Shown here in pieces: positions 48,265 to 60,467 of a stretch of 64,000 bases of DNA. The stretch is taken from assembly GCA_021613535.1 (NCBI GenBank), contig CP075492.1, positions 1,178,001 through 1,242,000 of the forward strand, given 5' to 3'. This DNA comes from Adineta vaga (taxonomy: Eukaryota; Rotifera). Position 1 is the first letter of the stretch. Each line of letters starts with the position of its first letter. Under the pieces are notes generated by a model. It did not search any database. It saw nothing but the letters and a program-made list of their open reading frames with translations, and was not told the DNA's origin. Both the position numbers and the translations under genes were made by a program.

Positions 48265-49966
48265 TTAGAGACGTGAAAATTTTTGTATTCTATGGTTTCC
48301 ATAATCAGCTACGTATACATTAAATTGAGCGTCGACAGTTAGTCCATAAGGCGTATTTAGTTGAAGAGAACTGCTACCTGCCGAATATGTAATACCAGCT
48401 ATCGTCGTACCATTCGACTGACCAGCTAAGAAAAATTGTATTCGATGATTCGTTGTATCGGCGACATATATATTGCCCATGGAATCAAGTGTTACATCTG
48501 CAGGGTAATAAAGTAACATTGATGTAATTCCAGGTGATCCTCCAATACCAGCTACCAGTGTCCAATTACTGTTTCCCACTATCCAACGAACAATATTGTG
48601 AGCGCCAAAATTTGCAATAAAGAGACTGTTTGATGACGAATCAAAGTAGAGACCAATAGGATGATATAACTGTGTATTACTGTATCCGGGACCGTTTCCA
48701 CCAGCAACAATACTGCCCGACGATGCGCCAGGTAAATATTGCATCACACGATGATTATCATAATCTGATACATATAGTATACCTGTGTTCGAATCATATG
48801 CAATGTCTTGGGGTAGGTTTAGTTGATTATTTGAAGATCCTAACGCACCTAGAAAATATTTACACATACATATTTGATTAATACAATAGAGAGAATAAGA
48901 AATTGTATGGATTTAAAAAAAAAACTTTGTACATATTATCTTTATCTAAAGCAAACATTTCTTACCAGTACCAGCTACCAGTGTTCCTGAAGATCCATTC
49001 TGAGCCCAAAACAGAACTCGATAATTATATATGTCAGCTATAAACATATTACCACTAGAATCGATTACTACACTGCCCGGTTGATTCAAATAATTCAATC
49101 CAGAACCTGATATTCCATTGAATTGTCCCGCTAGGGTTGTACCATTAGAAGCGTTCGAGAACCATTTCTGAATACGATTATTATAACGATCAGCAATAAA
49201 AAGTGTATTCGATGTATCCACTGCCAAACTAAATGGACTATAGAGCTTGTTACTAGCTGTACCAGAATTACCAGCAATGCCAGCTACGGTTTGACCTGTT
49301 GTATTCCATACATACGAGAAATTGCTTTCTGCAAAGAATAGAACCATCTTTGTTTATCGAATGTATTTTTGATGACAATATTAAAGGACAACTGTATCTC
49401 TTCACCGTTTTGGTCTTTATGAAACTAGTCTATATGATCAAAAAATACTTTGTACCTTTACTAATACAAATAAACGAGAAGTCAGTCATTAAAATCCATC
49501 GAAAGATATTAGAAAAACCTTATTCTGACTCAAATGATCTCATATAAATCATTGAAAAGCTGAAACGCTATATAATTTCAATTGAACATAAATGTATATG
49601 GTATTTTTTTTAAATATAAATAAACTTACTATTTGACTGAACACTATTTATTGATATTACTGTTTGATTTCTAAATATAAAAGACGAATTGAAATTCAAT
49701 GAGATTAAAACGGAACTGTTAGCAAAGCTAAATGATTGACAAGTATGATTTGTGTGAAAATAGTTCAAAGCAGAGAATAATAATGGATTTAATTGTACCA
49801 TTTGACATATACATTGAGCAAGAGTTATATTTACTAATAAATTATTTGCTGATACACCAATCATTATATTATTATCTATTTTACCAATCATAACAGAATC
49901 AATCATAGGAAATAACGATAAAATAATAAATATCCAAAACATATTTCTTTGCTTTCTATTTGTCAA
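48265..49966 (-). CDS. Secreted NHL-repeat protein with PAN-like N-terminus
   Basis: Three exons on the minus strand: 49966-49630, 49328-48966 and 48848-48265, both introns phase 1, giving 427 residues. Exon 1 has a signal peptide (FWIFIILSLFPMIDS) and a domain with CICQMVQLNPLLFSALNYF and a later Cys, like a degenerate PAN domain. Exons 2 and 3 carry six NHL repeats, each with a core such as LAVDTSNTLFIADRYNNRIQ, VVIDSSGNMFIADIYNYRV, and DSMGNIYVADTTNHRIQ. Six blades suffice for a propeller. It should be secreted or surface-bound and bind protein or glycan, but the partner is unknown. The exon 2/3 junction restores a perfect VAGTG-AL repeat, which supports the splice choice. Confidence 0.87.
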
Positions 49967-51502
49967 TGTTTCTTATATTTATTTGAATAACAACTGTAAT
50001 TGTTGATTTTTCTTTCTGTGTTTAATGATGGCTTGATGCTAATATTTTGTCAGAAGAGAAAAAACGTCATACGTTTTGCATTAGTTATTTACAAGCGAAA
50101 AAATAGTTGCCAGATATTGATGAGAACGACAAAGAAAAATATTCTCACCGTAGTCTTTGTTCATTTTAACGGCAGTCAAAGAAATGTTGATGTTCTCAAG
50201 GAAAAAGCAATATCCATCTTTTGTGCAATCTAGTTCTCTTATTAACTTAACTACTTTTTCAAATATTGGCAGAGAGAAGAAAGAACACTCTTTTTAATAG
50301 TTTTGTTCAAAGTACATCTTTGCTGAGTACATTAATGACGTAGTTAGAATAAAACATGCATAACTGCCGAGTGGTGTTACATGTTCCGCGTATCGAGGAT
50401 GCATCATCATCTCCCAATAAAGACCAGCTCGACTCCTGCGAAAGATAAAAGTGCGCGTTTTGAAAACGCGGAATATGTGACACTGCTGTTAAATTGTTGA
50501 CAAAGATGAATAAGGAATCGAGAGGTTGAAAGAGTCATGCAGGAGCATGAGTACTGAAAAAAAAAGAAATATAAATGATTTATGTAGTGTGCATCTAGTT
50601 TTTGTTTTACGACAGTAATTTCATGAAAAAACAGCACAAAAATCATAAAATTACGTAAGAAAGCAACTGAATCAAATTGATTTATAAGAAAATTATTAAT
50701 AGACATTAATCGCCGGTTTGGTTCCTGGCATCTGAGCGGGTTTTAGTATTCTAATCTTAATATGGTCGTGGGAAGTGAACCAAACAGGCAAGCCGAAGAA
50801 ATGTGGTTCACTTCATATAGAAAAAAATGGACCAATCCGAATACCAGCTGTTAATGAATCGCAACTTAACAATTTTCTCATAATAAAATAGAAGCATTCA
50901 GTACCCGGAAGTAGTTCCCAAAAACAGAACAAAATTACTCACAACCGGAAGTGAAATTCCTATAACAGAACACAATTGTCCTGTTTTAGAAATTTCACTT
51001 CCGAGTTGTGAGTAGTTTTGTTCTGTTTTTGGGAACTACTTCCGGGTACTAAATACTTTTATTCTATTGTGGGAGTCATATTTTCAGTAGCAGCAGTAGA
51101 GTACCATATATTTGTATGGGTATAGTATGGACTACTGGACTCCGCTTTGGCTCACGCTAACTTTGGCTGATTTCATACGACCGTAATTTTCCAACTTCGA
51201 TTAAATTGTTTTTTGTTTGATTCATTAAGAAATATAAAACATGAGCAGATGAAAATCATGATAGTAATTAGTCATAAATGATTGCTGATTTTTTACCTTT
51301 TTCATGCACTCTTCCTTTTCATATTAAGAACCGACAAATTTCAATACATGATATTGCATACCTTGGTAGTTGGAAAAAACCCCAAACCATTTTCGTCTCT
51401 ATCTTTTCAAAGAATATATATATAATGGACAAATTGCATTTTAAAGTATTCAAAACGTTGTACACAAACAAATTCAGTAACTATTGATCAACTGTCTATA
51501 CA
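49967..51502. other. Intergenic with a palindromic repeat
   Basis: No gene is recognised; frames at 50000-50233 and 50407-50706 look random. The region from 50390 to 51200 has higher GC and is centred on the palindrome at 50879-51071. Confidence 0.5.
50879..51071. mobile_element. Long palindromic MITE-like element
   Basis: Arms of about 90 bp are inverted and about 90% identical: AGTACCCGGAAGTAGTTCCC / GGGAACTACTTCCGGGTACT and CACAACCGGAAGTGAAATT / AATTTCACTTCCGAGTTGTG. The loop is short. Outer ends CATAATAAAATAG and CTATTGTG are weaker. There are no genes inside and no clear target duplication. Confidence 0.75.
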
Positions 51503-52040
51503 ATGGGCAACAGAGGTGTGAAGCGTGCAAGAAATAATCAAAATAGTCGTAACATACCTCAAGGACCTTGGGTAGTAGATTATGTGACAACCACGGTGAT
51601 GCCCGCAGTCCCTATACAACATCATAATCGTCCTTTGATGATGCAAGGTAATGGTAATAATTGAACCATGCTTAGACTGATATTACCTTTTCCAAATAAT
51701 CGTATATTTCGTAGAAGAAAATTAAATACTGTATCATGTTTTAAATCTTATCATTATTGTATTTTGTGATAGAAAAATCGAAGAACATTTAAAAGAGTAA
51801 ATACTAAAGACGATTTCGATTTGTAAAAATAATTCAGCATTAACTAATATTATTGATAACATGTATTTTTTATTCGAAGGTTCTCAAAGAAACAATCAGC
51901 ATTTCAATAGACATGGACCTTCCATCGAACAACAACATCCACAAAACAATAGGGCCTTTGTTCCAGCGAGAAATAGGATGAGATTTCCTTCTCCTCGTGT
52001 ATATGGTCTTACAATGCCTGATATACAGTCTAGATCTTGA
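51503..52040 (+). CDS. Small Asn/Gln/Arg-rich protein, two exons
   Basis: Exons 51503-51647 and 51880-52040 join in phase 1 (CAAG|GTAATG; TCGAAG|GT) to give 101 residues, MGNRGVKRARNNQNSR to IQSRS. The product is rich in N, Q, R and P and low in complexity, without a recognised domain; it might bind RNA, which is a guess. After the TGA the same frame continues for about 24 codons (FINNFNPPNDIFGSGLPHIG) with similar composition, so the stop may be a late nonsense change. It ends about 610 bp before the CACTA element. Confidence 0.4.
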
Positions 52041-52652
52041 AGATTTATTAATAATTTCAATCCACCAAATGATATTTTTGGTTCAGGTTTGCCACACATT
52101 GGTGTTGGTAGTACGTTTTAATATTTCTTTTCATTGTCTTTCTACACTCATTCCAGTTTTTTTCCATCAATATGTGAGATAAAATGTCTAGTATTTCTAC
52201 TAATTTAGTTCTGATTTCATATTGAAACTATTCTATACAATAAAGAAAATTAATATTTATCAGAATAAAAAAATACAAACACGAAAAACTGAAGTACCTA
52301 ATCAGAAAATTTATCTATGATTTTTCGTAATACAAAACCGTTTAATATTATATACTCTCAATTACAATGTCGAGAAGAAAAAACATCATTTCAGGAATTT
52401 TAATTCTAATTAAATTTCAATATAAATATCAAAACAAACCAGTCGAAGTCGTATTACAGATTTCATCCATACAAAAGCCAAGTGTTGCAACAATCGAAAT
52501 AAAGTCTTGTAATTTAATATGATATTTGTAGGAAATTTTCTGGCTTAAGAATTTCGTGAAACACAATCTGAAAGAGAGTGTTGACGTGTTTAAGGTATCT
52601 TCGGATATCCAGTCGGGTATTTCATCAATTAAACTATTTGATTTTCTCTTCT

Positions 52653-52985
52653 CACTAATCGACGATCTTGCCCTATTCTTTCCAGGTTCTTGTTTTTCTT
52701 GACTTTCAGACAAGATTCTTCTTCTATTCCTTCTGTACAAGATTCTTGCCTGAAAAATATGATCTTGCCTTTCTGGTACGGTTCTTGTAGACCGAATCTT
52801 GTCTGATGAGGCAAGAAAATTTTTTCAGACAAGATTCTTGCTTTCTTGCTTTCTTGTCTGATTCTTTTTTTTCTTGACTTCTTGCCTGATTCTTGTTTTT
52901 CTTGATTTTCTTGTCTGATTCTTATTTTTTAGTTTTCTTGCCAGTTTCTGATTTCTTAGGATTCTTGACTGATTCTTGTCATATT
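52653..52985. repeat. CACTA left terminal and subterminal repeats
   Basis: TIR at 52653-52697 followed by many CAGACAAGATTCTTG / TTCTTGTCTGATTCTTG words, several separated by about 10-25 bp. These match the words at the right end, 57975-58320. Confidence 0.85.
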
Positions 52986-53158
52986 AAAAATGCTTTTCCT
53001 ACTTTAATAATACTTCTTTCATATTGCTTTATTATAAGCTTTATACAACACGTACAAAAAAGTAAAAGGACAAAAAAATACTTTAAGTTTCACGCATTCA
53101 TGAAGTGGTTTCAGTTTTTAGTACAAAAAAACAACATAAAGAAGATACTAATCTTTTT

Positions 53159-54653
53159 TTAAATTTTATCATCATTGTGAACGTCGGGAATTTGTTGATT
53201 TGCTGTTGAATTTCGCTTTGATGATTGAGTTGGTGTTTGCTTTTTATTGTCGTGTTTCATTTGCTGTAACGAATTTTTTATTGCTTGACTATTTGCGAAG
53301 GCAGTTGCTGGATGAAGTCCATGAACGTATGCTAAATAACCTTAAAAACAAAGAAAATCTAAATATTGAAATTAACCAAATTTGGAAATGTATCTTACCT
53401 AATAAAATGTCAAATTCACCTGGTTGTAGATCGTTAAAAGATGCCATGTCACCATATGCAGCGCGTACTAAAGCTCGAGCAGTCGCATTTAATGATGCAC
53501 CACGTTGAACATGCGACACATCAATTCCATTCAATTCCTTTGAGTAGAAAAAAAGATCGATGAACAATATTTTTATTCTGTGAGATTGAGAATTCTCTTT
53601 ATAAAACAGAACTAACACAGTCGTGAATACTCTGATTTGATTTTTGTACTTACGATAGAAAGATTTTCTTCGTCACTTTGTTGTCGAGCTTGTAGTACTT
53701 TTGATTGCTAAAAGGATAAGAAAATATCGGTATTGATTTAATTGATATTCATCATTACCAAATGTATCGTATGAAATAAATGTTGAGTAGCTTTTTGTAA
53801 TTCACGTGGAAAATTAGCTAATTCACGAGTTAAATTTGTTTGTTCAGTTAATATTTTCAATACTTCTTTTGTTAACTGATTTGTTTCTTCACATAATTTC
53901 ACAATGGGTTTGATGATTTGGGTTAATCCTAAAACTTAAATAGTAAATATAATCATGTAAAAAGATCCTATTTAAATTTTAATAACCATTTTGTGATGCT
54001 TCTGAAATCGATTTTACACCAGCAGCTGTACTTCTTGAAGAAGACGTACTTATACCAATAGCAACATTTTCTATTATTTTAAATCAAGATAAAAACGTTT
54101 GATATATACAAATAAATTATATAAGCTTACCCATCAGCGATGCTGCTGTATTTTGAAGAGTAGAATCAAATCGTCGTCGAACAGGTGGAGCAGATAAAGG
54201 TGGATTGGATTGAGCAGGATATGTTCGACGTCGTTTAGCTGGTGAACCTACAAATGAAATTTTTGATTTTGAAAATACTACATTTTTACTTACCTATAGC
54301 AACAACAGATGATGCACAATTATTTTGATTATTTGTACTTGCATGGATTCTTGTAGACGATGGATCATTAGAAGATCGATGATTATCAACTGTTGGATTA
54401 CGTTGAGTAGATATAGTAATGGACCATCTAAAAGAAAAATGCATGGCTTACTTCAGAAAATAATTTCACAATCATATATCGTTGACAACACTTGTGGAAA
54501 CATTTACTTACGAGAATTAACATCATCAGCTGAATATGAAACTGGTGACAAATGTACAGGTTGTAATTCGTGATATGAGGAATGTCCATACTCTTGAGAT
54601 AAATTTCGTTGTGTATCATCAGCATTATTGATCGTCGAAAAATATTGATACAT
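53159..54653 (-). CDS. CACTA accessory protein (second transposon gene)
   Basis: A multi-exon minus-strand gene. Exon 1 is 54653-54512, starting MYQYFSTINNADD. Later exons carry a basic Pro-rich segment (SPAKRRRTYPAQSNPP, about 54250-54130), a Ser-rich segment (about 54050-53990), a long amphipathic helix (IKPIVKLCEETNQLTKEVLK, about 53935-53765) likely to be a coiled coil, and a short QARQQSDEENLS exon. A compact exon (53537-53399) contains NATARALVRAAYGDMASF. The last exon is 53340-53159 (YLAYVHGLHPATAFANSQ to DDKI stop). Metazoan EnSpm elements often carry a second DNA-binding protein, some with BEN domains. The compact exon sits where such a domain would be, but I do not recognise it. Middle exon limits are approximate. 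Confidence 0.6.
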
Positions 54654-54751
54654 AATAGAAATAAATCTGAAAAAAGTCAAACATTAATCATAGCAAAAAA
54701 AGATATTTCAACAATATTTCAAATAGGACAAAAAAAACCAACATCACCAAG

Positions 54752-57597
54752 TTAGTCTTGGTCTAAATCATAAAAAATTTCCGATAATAATATATAATCA
54801 CGTATTTGTATAGCAATACACTTGTGTAGTACTGAAGAAAAAGGAACAGAAATGAACTTTTTCGTAGAAAGATTACATTTGTTATAGTACTTATCAAGAA
54901 ACTTAATTACTGAAGGAGAAAACGACCACTTTTTTACATAATCACTTAAAGAAAAATAATTTTTCACAATATCGTACATGTTCAAGAAGGCGTAAGATTT
55001 ACCAAATAATTCAAAGAAGAAAACTATCTGCCCAAAAGATTTGTTATTACTATCGTCATGAAATGATACTATGAAACTTTGTGTATTACCACGTCGTTTA
55101 TAAGATAAGGAATGATATTCAGATATTCCTCTACATGCTCGACAAAAGAAGCGTAAACTAGGCTCATTCGATGAAGTAATCATATTTTTCACTGAATCAA
55201 AAAATTGCGAACTATAATTCGAAACATACTCTCTATCTAGGTAATTATCAATGATCAATTTCTCATCTAGAAAAATATTACTAATAGATAATGTTTCTTT
55301 CTTAAGTGTACAGCGAAACTTCTAGTGAGCTACAAATCTGGCGTGCTAACGATCTATTACCTGAACGTAAAGATCGAAGAAATCGTACAAAACTTTCGTT
55401 AGGAAAACAATTATGAAAACAAAATGCGCCATGATTGATTACCTTTTCTACTAAATGTAAATGTGCATGTGACGAATATAGATAGAAAGCATTACCATAA
55501 ATATGTCGAGCATGTTCACAATAGATTTTAATCAACGGTTCGACTTCAAGAACTTCTTGAAGATCATGATAGAAATACAACGTCCGAAGAAAAACAAAAT
55601 ATAAGGAAAAATGCGACGAAATATTCTCTGGAAAAAAAGAAAAAACAAATGGAAACATAACATATAAGAAAAATGCACGATAATCATGGGCCTTCCAATA
55701 CGTTCTATCTGACAACGAATGCAACTCAACATTGAAATTGTGAGGCCATTTTATTTTCTTTAAAAAATCATTACCTGATGACCAACTGTGTTTAACGATG
55801 ATTTTTTCCCATTTGGATAATAAGAAATTACAATGTCCAATAAAACATAAATGCATTATGTCAATATCAATTTGATCCGGAATATCCAATACTTTTCTCA
55901 GTGGACTAATACCTTTTACACCACAGTAATTATCACGAGATAATTGTTGATTAACTTGTTGAGCACATGAATCAAAATGAGTTGATGAACGATTATTCAT
56001 TTCATGTGGAATATATGGATATATAACGATTCGACCTTCTTCATACCAAATTCCTTGTTGGTCACATTCAAGACAAGCATAATATCCATTATGGTTGACA
56101 TGTTTTGTAGCTAATGCACGAGCTGGTAAATCGGCTTTAAATAATAATACATCAATTGTAAACTTGATACTATCAACAATGATCGTTTGCTTAATTCTAT
56201 CACAAATATCTTGTAGTAACGAATTTGCATCTGGTTTCAGCGAGCTATTCCTAAAGATGAGAAAAACCATACTTTAAATTAATATTTGTCCGAGCATGTT
56301 TGTCACAAGAATAACGAAACATATGATGAAAATATAAAAATCCTACACTCGAGAGAGTGGAGAAATAGTGGTTTAATTGAAAATAAAATCATACGTACCA
56401 TAAAGACAGCAAAATCATGTTTAATTTGTTCTCTGTAAGTGGTGGTGGAATTTCAGCTATTGATGCCGTTACTAACCATGTGTGCTTCTTGGTCCAATGA
56501 ACTAATGGGAAACCATCGATGTGTATCATTAAGGTGATAGGATGTGTTCCATTTGATGACTTCAAATTTTTGACCTTCTCTTGATAAATTAAACCAGAAA
56601 TAACATCACATGGAAATAGATTATTTACAACTTGTGGATAATGCAATATTGAATGGATATTTCGATGAATAACTTCAATCAATTGTTCATATGAACGATT
56701 AACAATTACATGTTCTACAATATCATCGACTCGCCGGTCACATTTGTTTTGTTTACAAATAATGGAACAAGAATTCGTTTTATCAATTATTCCTAAACAA
56801 TACTTGCATTTAAGAATTTGAGTAAATGTTGACGTCGTTTCAAAGACAGATAATAACTTTTTATAGGATCGTATTAACTTATTATCGATCGGTAATGCGT
56901 TCCCAATTAAGTTCAATAGTTTATTCATATTCGAATCACTTAATTTCATTGAATTACCAAAATCCAATATTTGTGCATGATAAGATTTAAATGTAACAGG
57001 TGCTCCAGGATATAAGAGTTCATCTTGTTGAACAATCATTTCTAAAAAGAAAAAGAAGTTACAATCACTTTTTTTTAATATTTAAGTGAAAAATGAAACA
57101 ATAAATTATTATATCTTACCATTTGATTGAACCGAATTCGAGTTAAAATCAAAACTATGGTTATGTTCGTCGTCATCAAGTTCATACTCATCAGCTAGAA
57201 TATCATCATTAAATGCACCACCAGCACATGCGATATCAACAAGAGTATCTTCCATAAGTATATCATGAACATTTTCACAATTTTCTTCAATATCAGGTGA
57301 AATTCGATGATAATCATTCTAAAAAAACTAAAATTTGCTAATTTAATGTGGTAATAATAAAATAAATCATATACAATTTGTCCAACTGGTAAACGATGTA
57401 AATACAATTGAGCATGGTGGTTTTGATTTTTCTTCTTAGCACGCCATCGACGTTGTTTATCTGTATGTGGTGATGGTTCTAAACAAAATGATACGTGATT
57501 GAAGAAAAAGGACATAGAGTCGATATTAGATTTTACCTATACCAAGAGTATTATCAAACGATATATTTTCAAACGATTCACCGTTTTCTTCTTCCAT
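54752..57597 (-). CDS. CACTA/EnSpm transposase (Tnp2-like), one frameshift
   Basis: Exons on the minus strand: 57597-57537, 57478-57375, 57318-57120, 57041-56399 and 56250-54752, phases 1, 0, 1, 2. The N-terminus is acidic, then basic (DKQRRWRAKKKNQNHH). Exon 4 has the family hallmark HIDGFPLVHWTKKHTWLVTA followed by SIAEIPPPLTENKLNMILL. Exon 5 has ADLPARALATKHVNHNGYYA, the CxxC knuckle CLECDQQG, and IDIDIMHLCFIGHCNFLL with conserved acidic residues, as in Tnp2-type RNaseH-like transposases. Near 55311 a one-base insertion shifts the frame: an apparent stop follows EVSLYT (55302), and the frame resumes at RCTLKKETLS to the end, FYDLDQD. With this shift the copy may be inactive, unless it is a consensus error. 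Confidence 0.85.
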
Positions 57598-57974
57598 CAA
57601 ATGAAATACTTTTATCGATATTGAAAAAATCTAGAAAGAATAGAAAAGAGATCGAAGAATTCAAAAAATATCGAAATGTGTTCAATTAGAATTGTTTTTC
57701 GAAAACAATGGAAAAAATGGATATTATGTATTCCATTGTTTTCTTGCTAAGACGTAAACTTTTACAATCTGCCATTAAAATAATAACTTACTAGATGTCG
57801 TTTGAATTAAATGAAAGTTTTAAGAAAGTAAATAATGGACATGAACTCGTATGTTATTGAATCACTCCAATAATGATTACGAACAAATAATGTTTTATTT
57901 ATCGATTTACACAGACATATATATTCTATACAAAGATCACATCACGTGCTGTTGATCTTGAAAAGCTGGCCAGA

Positions 57975-58348
57975 TTCTTCTTTCTTTCTCATTACAAGAA
58001 TCTTGTCTGAAAACTAAGAAAATAAAAATATCTTGTGTATCTTTCCAGTTTCTTATATTTCAGGATATTCAGACAAGATTCTTTATATCTTGAACTTCAG
58101 TCAAGATTCTTTTGGAAAGGAAAGAAAAAGATTCTTGTCTGAACATTAACGTTATCTTGAACTTCTTATAATTCTTGCCTGATTCTTACGTATCTGATTA
58201 ATCGGACAAGATTCTTGTATTCTTGAAAATCATGTAAGATTCTTTTTACTTTCCTGTCGTAAAGAATCTTGTCTGAACACAAGAATCTTGTATGAAAACT
58301 AAGAAAAACAAGAACCTGGAAAGAATAGGGCAAGATCGTCGATTAGTG
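57975..58348. repeat. CACTA right subterminal and terminal repeats
   Basis: Repeated ACAAGAATCTTGTCTGA and CAGACAAGATTCTT words, then the TIR at 58304-58348 ending TAGTG. It mirrors the left end. Confidence 0.85.
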
Positions 58349-58376
58349 TTTGGTATAATCGGATGTATTTGTAATC

Positions 58377-58435
58377 TTGAGGGTGTAGATAAGAATAAGA
58401 TGTAAATCTACATCCACACCCGCACCCTCACGCAA
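58377..58435. repeat. G-rich inverted repeat downstream of NAPE-PLD
   Basis: CTTGAGGGTGTAGAT pairs with ATCTACATCCACACCCGCACCCTCA across about 15 bp. It ends 58 bp beyond the NAPE-PLD stop and lies 29 bp from the CACTA right end. Confidence 0.7.
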
Positions 58436-58492
58436 AGAAAAGACAACTGAAAAGGTTTTCTTATTTTATTTTGTTTAAATTATCAAGATGAA

Positions 58493-59670
58493 TTAACTAC
58501 TTTCGGGTAAATCAAAAATTTCTCCATGTTTAATAACAACAAATGCATTTGGATTCAATCTGTTGAATTCTACAGCTGTTTTAAGCTTTTCTCTTGGTTC
58601 TAAATAGAACTCGTTAGCTAAAGCCCATGTTCCCCAATGTATACCAATCGATTTCTTTGATCGAGTATCAATATGTATTTGTACAGCTTCATCAGGTGAT
58701 ACATGCTGATCTTCCATCATCCAACGAGGTTCATATGCACCAATTGGTATAGCACTTAAATCAAATGGACCATATTTTTTTCCAATTTGTCTAAATATTG
58801 GAATATTATCAGTATAACCTGTATCACCAGCAAAATAAAATCGATAATTTTCATTCCATATGGCATAACCACCCCAAAGAGATCGATTTAAATCATTCAA
58901 ACCACGACGTGACCTAAAAGATAGAACAACAAAATCCCATATCGAAATGAAAAGTTTTATTTTACCAATGTTGAGCTGGACAAAATGCTATTTGAATATG
59001 TTCTTTAGTCTAAAAGAAAAATAAGAACAAAAATTTTCCAGCAAAAAAAGTTTGTTAATTTTCCTACTGGATGTTTCCATTCTTGCCACCAATCAAGTTC
59101 GATAACATTTTTTATAAAACAATCACGAAACCATTGTCTTCCACCGAGACCACAAAACCATGTTAATTTATCTCCATAATGTTCATTTAAACTTCTAACA
59201 CTTGGAAGATCAAGATGATCAAAATGATTATGTGATATAAATATTGCTTCAAGTTCTTTAGGTAAATCTTCAACTGTTAATGCAGGTGGACGATAACGTT
59301 TTTGTCCGATTTGTGGTGTTACACCACATCGCTCACTAAAAACAGGATCAGTAAGAAACACGAAATTGTCTATTTGAACAAGACATGATGCATGGCCAAT
59401 CCAGAGAAATCGTAAACCAGGTGATTTTTTTAATATTTCTTCTCGTTTATGTTCTATTATTGGTAATGTTTCATTTAATTCTTCAGGATTTGTTGGTAAA
59501 TTTGTATGATTTTTTGAAAATAACCAACGAAAAGCTTTGAGTTTTTCTGGAGCGAAAAATTTAGGATTAAATGAGTTAATATAACGATCATCTTCCATCA
59601 CAGATGATTTGATTGGCTCGTCAATATCAGAATTAGTTGTGATCGATGTTGATTCTGTCATTCTATTCAA
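58493..59670 (-). CDS. NAPEPLD: N-acyl-phosphatidylethanolamine-hydrolysing phospholipase D
   Basis: Three exons on the minus strand: 59670-59068, 59009-58966 and 58913-58493, phases 0 and 2, giving 355 residues against about 393 in mammals. It is a metallo-beta-lactamase-fold, zinc-dependent enzyme that releases N-acylethanolamines (including endocannabinoids) and phosphatidic acid from membrane NAPE. Zinc ligands are HNHFDH at 147-152; later conserved blocks are NVIELDWW, PAQHW, WGGYAIW, YFAGDTGY, FDLSAIPIGAYEPRW, and IHWGTWALANE, all close to the vertebrate enzyme. The substrate-cavity motifs are intact, so activity is likely. The start MNRMTES lacks a long N-terminal extension. A CRE-like palindrome lies about 180 bp upstream. 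Confidence 0.95.
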
Positions 59671-59848
59671 TGTATTTCACGTTAATGACGAATATTCAAC
59701 TATGATAAATTCAAGTATCATTTACTATACTGTTTTTATAATATTTTCATTCAGAATATGCAGACTTTCACGTAATAAAACATTGTTATTATAGTCTGGG
59801 TAAAAAATCGATCGAAGGAAAGGAAAGGAAAAAACACATAAAAAACAT

Positions 59849-59862
59849 AAATGACGTCATTT
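59849..59862. promoter_or_regulatory. CRE/ATF-like palindrome
   Basis: AAATGACGTCATTT is a perfect 14-bp palindrome containing the CREB/ATF consensus TGACGTCA. It lies 179 bp upstream of the NAPE-PLD start and 606 bp upstream of the divergent small gene at 60468, so it could serve either promoter. Function is inferred from the sequence only. Confidence 0.45.
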
Positions 59863-60467
59863 ATTAGAGGAGATTGACTAAGAATGAGAGAAAAACAAAC
59901 AACAAAAATATAATATAATCATTTGATCCGGTCTCTCTTGGAATAATCTATGACTCAATACTTGATTGCGATCGATTGGATAAAAGTATTTAAACTAACT
60001 TATCTAGTCTTCTCAAATATTGCACGAAATAGAATATTGTCATGAAAGCATTCGCTCTGTAACTGACGCCCTTCCGATTATTTTACTGTTGAGCAAATAG
60101 ATATTGGTCTAATATCACTTTTGATATCTTTTTCAAGGAAAACTCCCAAACATTTCTCAAGATATCTTGTCAAAAAAGTAGTATATACAGAGGACAATGA
60201 ATTTTTGCACTCAAGTGTATGATTATTTCTTTGCGTTCTTTTGTCATATGGACGTTTCCATCTTTTTTTTCTTTTCTTTTCTTTCTATGCATGTAACGTT
60301 ATTCATATGTCAACGTGGAATTTTCCGTTTCTTTTTCATTACATATGTATGTGCTCTCTTCGAGAGAGAGAACAAGTAAGCGAACATTCCAAGTATATGT
60401 AAAGTAAAATGATTCGACAAGACTTTTTCTTTTAGATAGTTTTTGAAATAAAACCTTTTCATTCACT

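Larger units (their letters stand above)
52653..58348 (-). mobile_element. CACTA/EnSpm DNA transposon, 5.7 kb
   Basis: The ends are CACTAATCGACGATCTTGCC at the left and the exact reverse complement at the right (...GATCGTCGATTAGTG, ending 58348). The terminal inverted repeat is identical for about 45 bp, to GTTCTTGTTTTTCTT. Both subterminal regions (52695-52985 and 57985-58320) are packed with variants of AGACAAGATTCTTG in both orientations, the expected transposase-binding arrays. Two minus-strand multi-exon genes lie inside. Flanking trinucleotides are TCT (left) and TTT (right), so a 3-bp target duplication is imperfect. Near-identical ends indicate recent movement. Confidence 0.9.

Noticed and set aside
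52429-52832. Minus-strand frames across the CACTA left end
   Set aside because: They span the terminal inverted repeat and subterminal arrays, so they are accidental.
53200-53508. Plus-strand 102-codon frame
   Set aside because: Antisense to the last exons of the CACTA accessory gene, which have matching splice phases.
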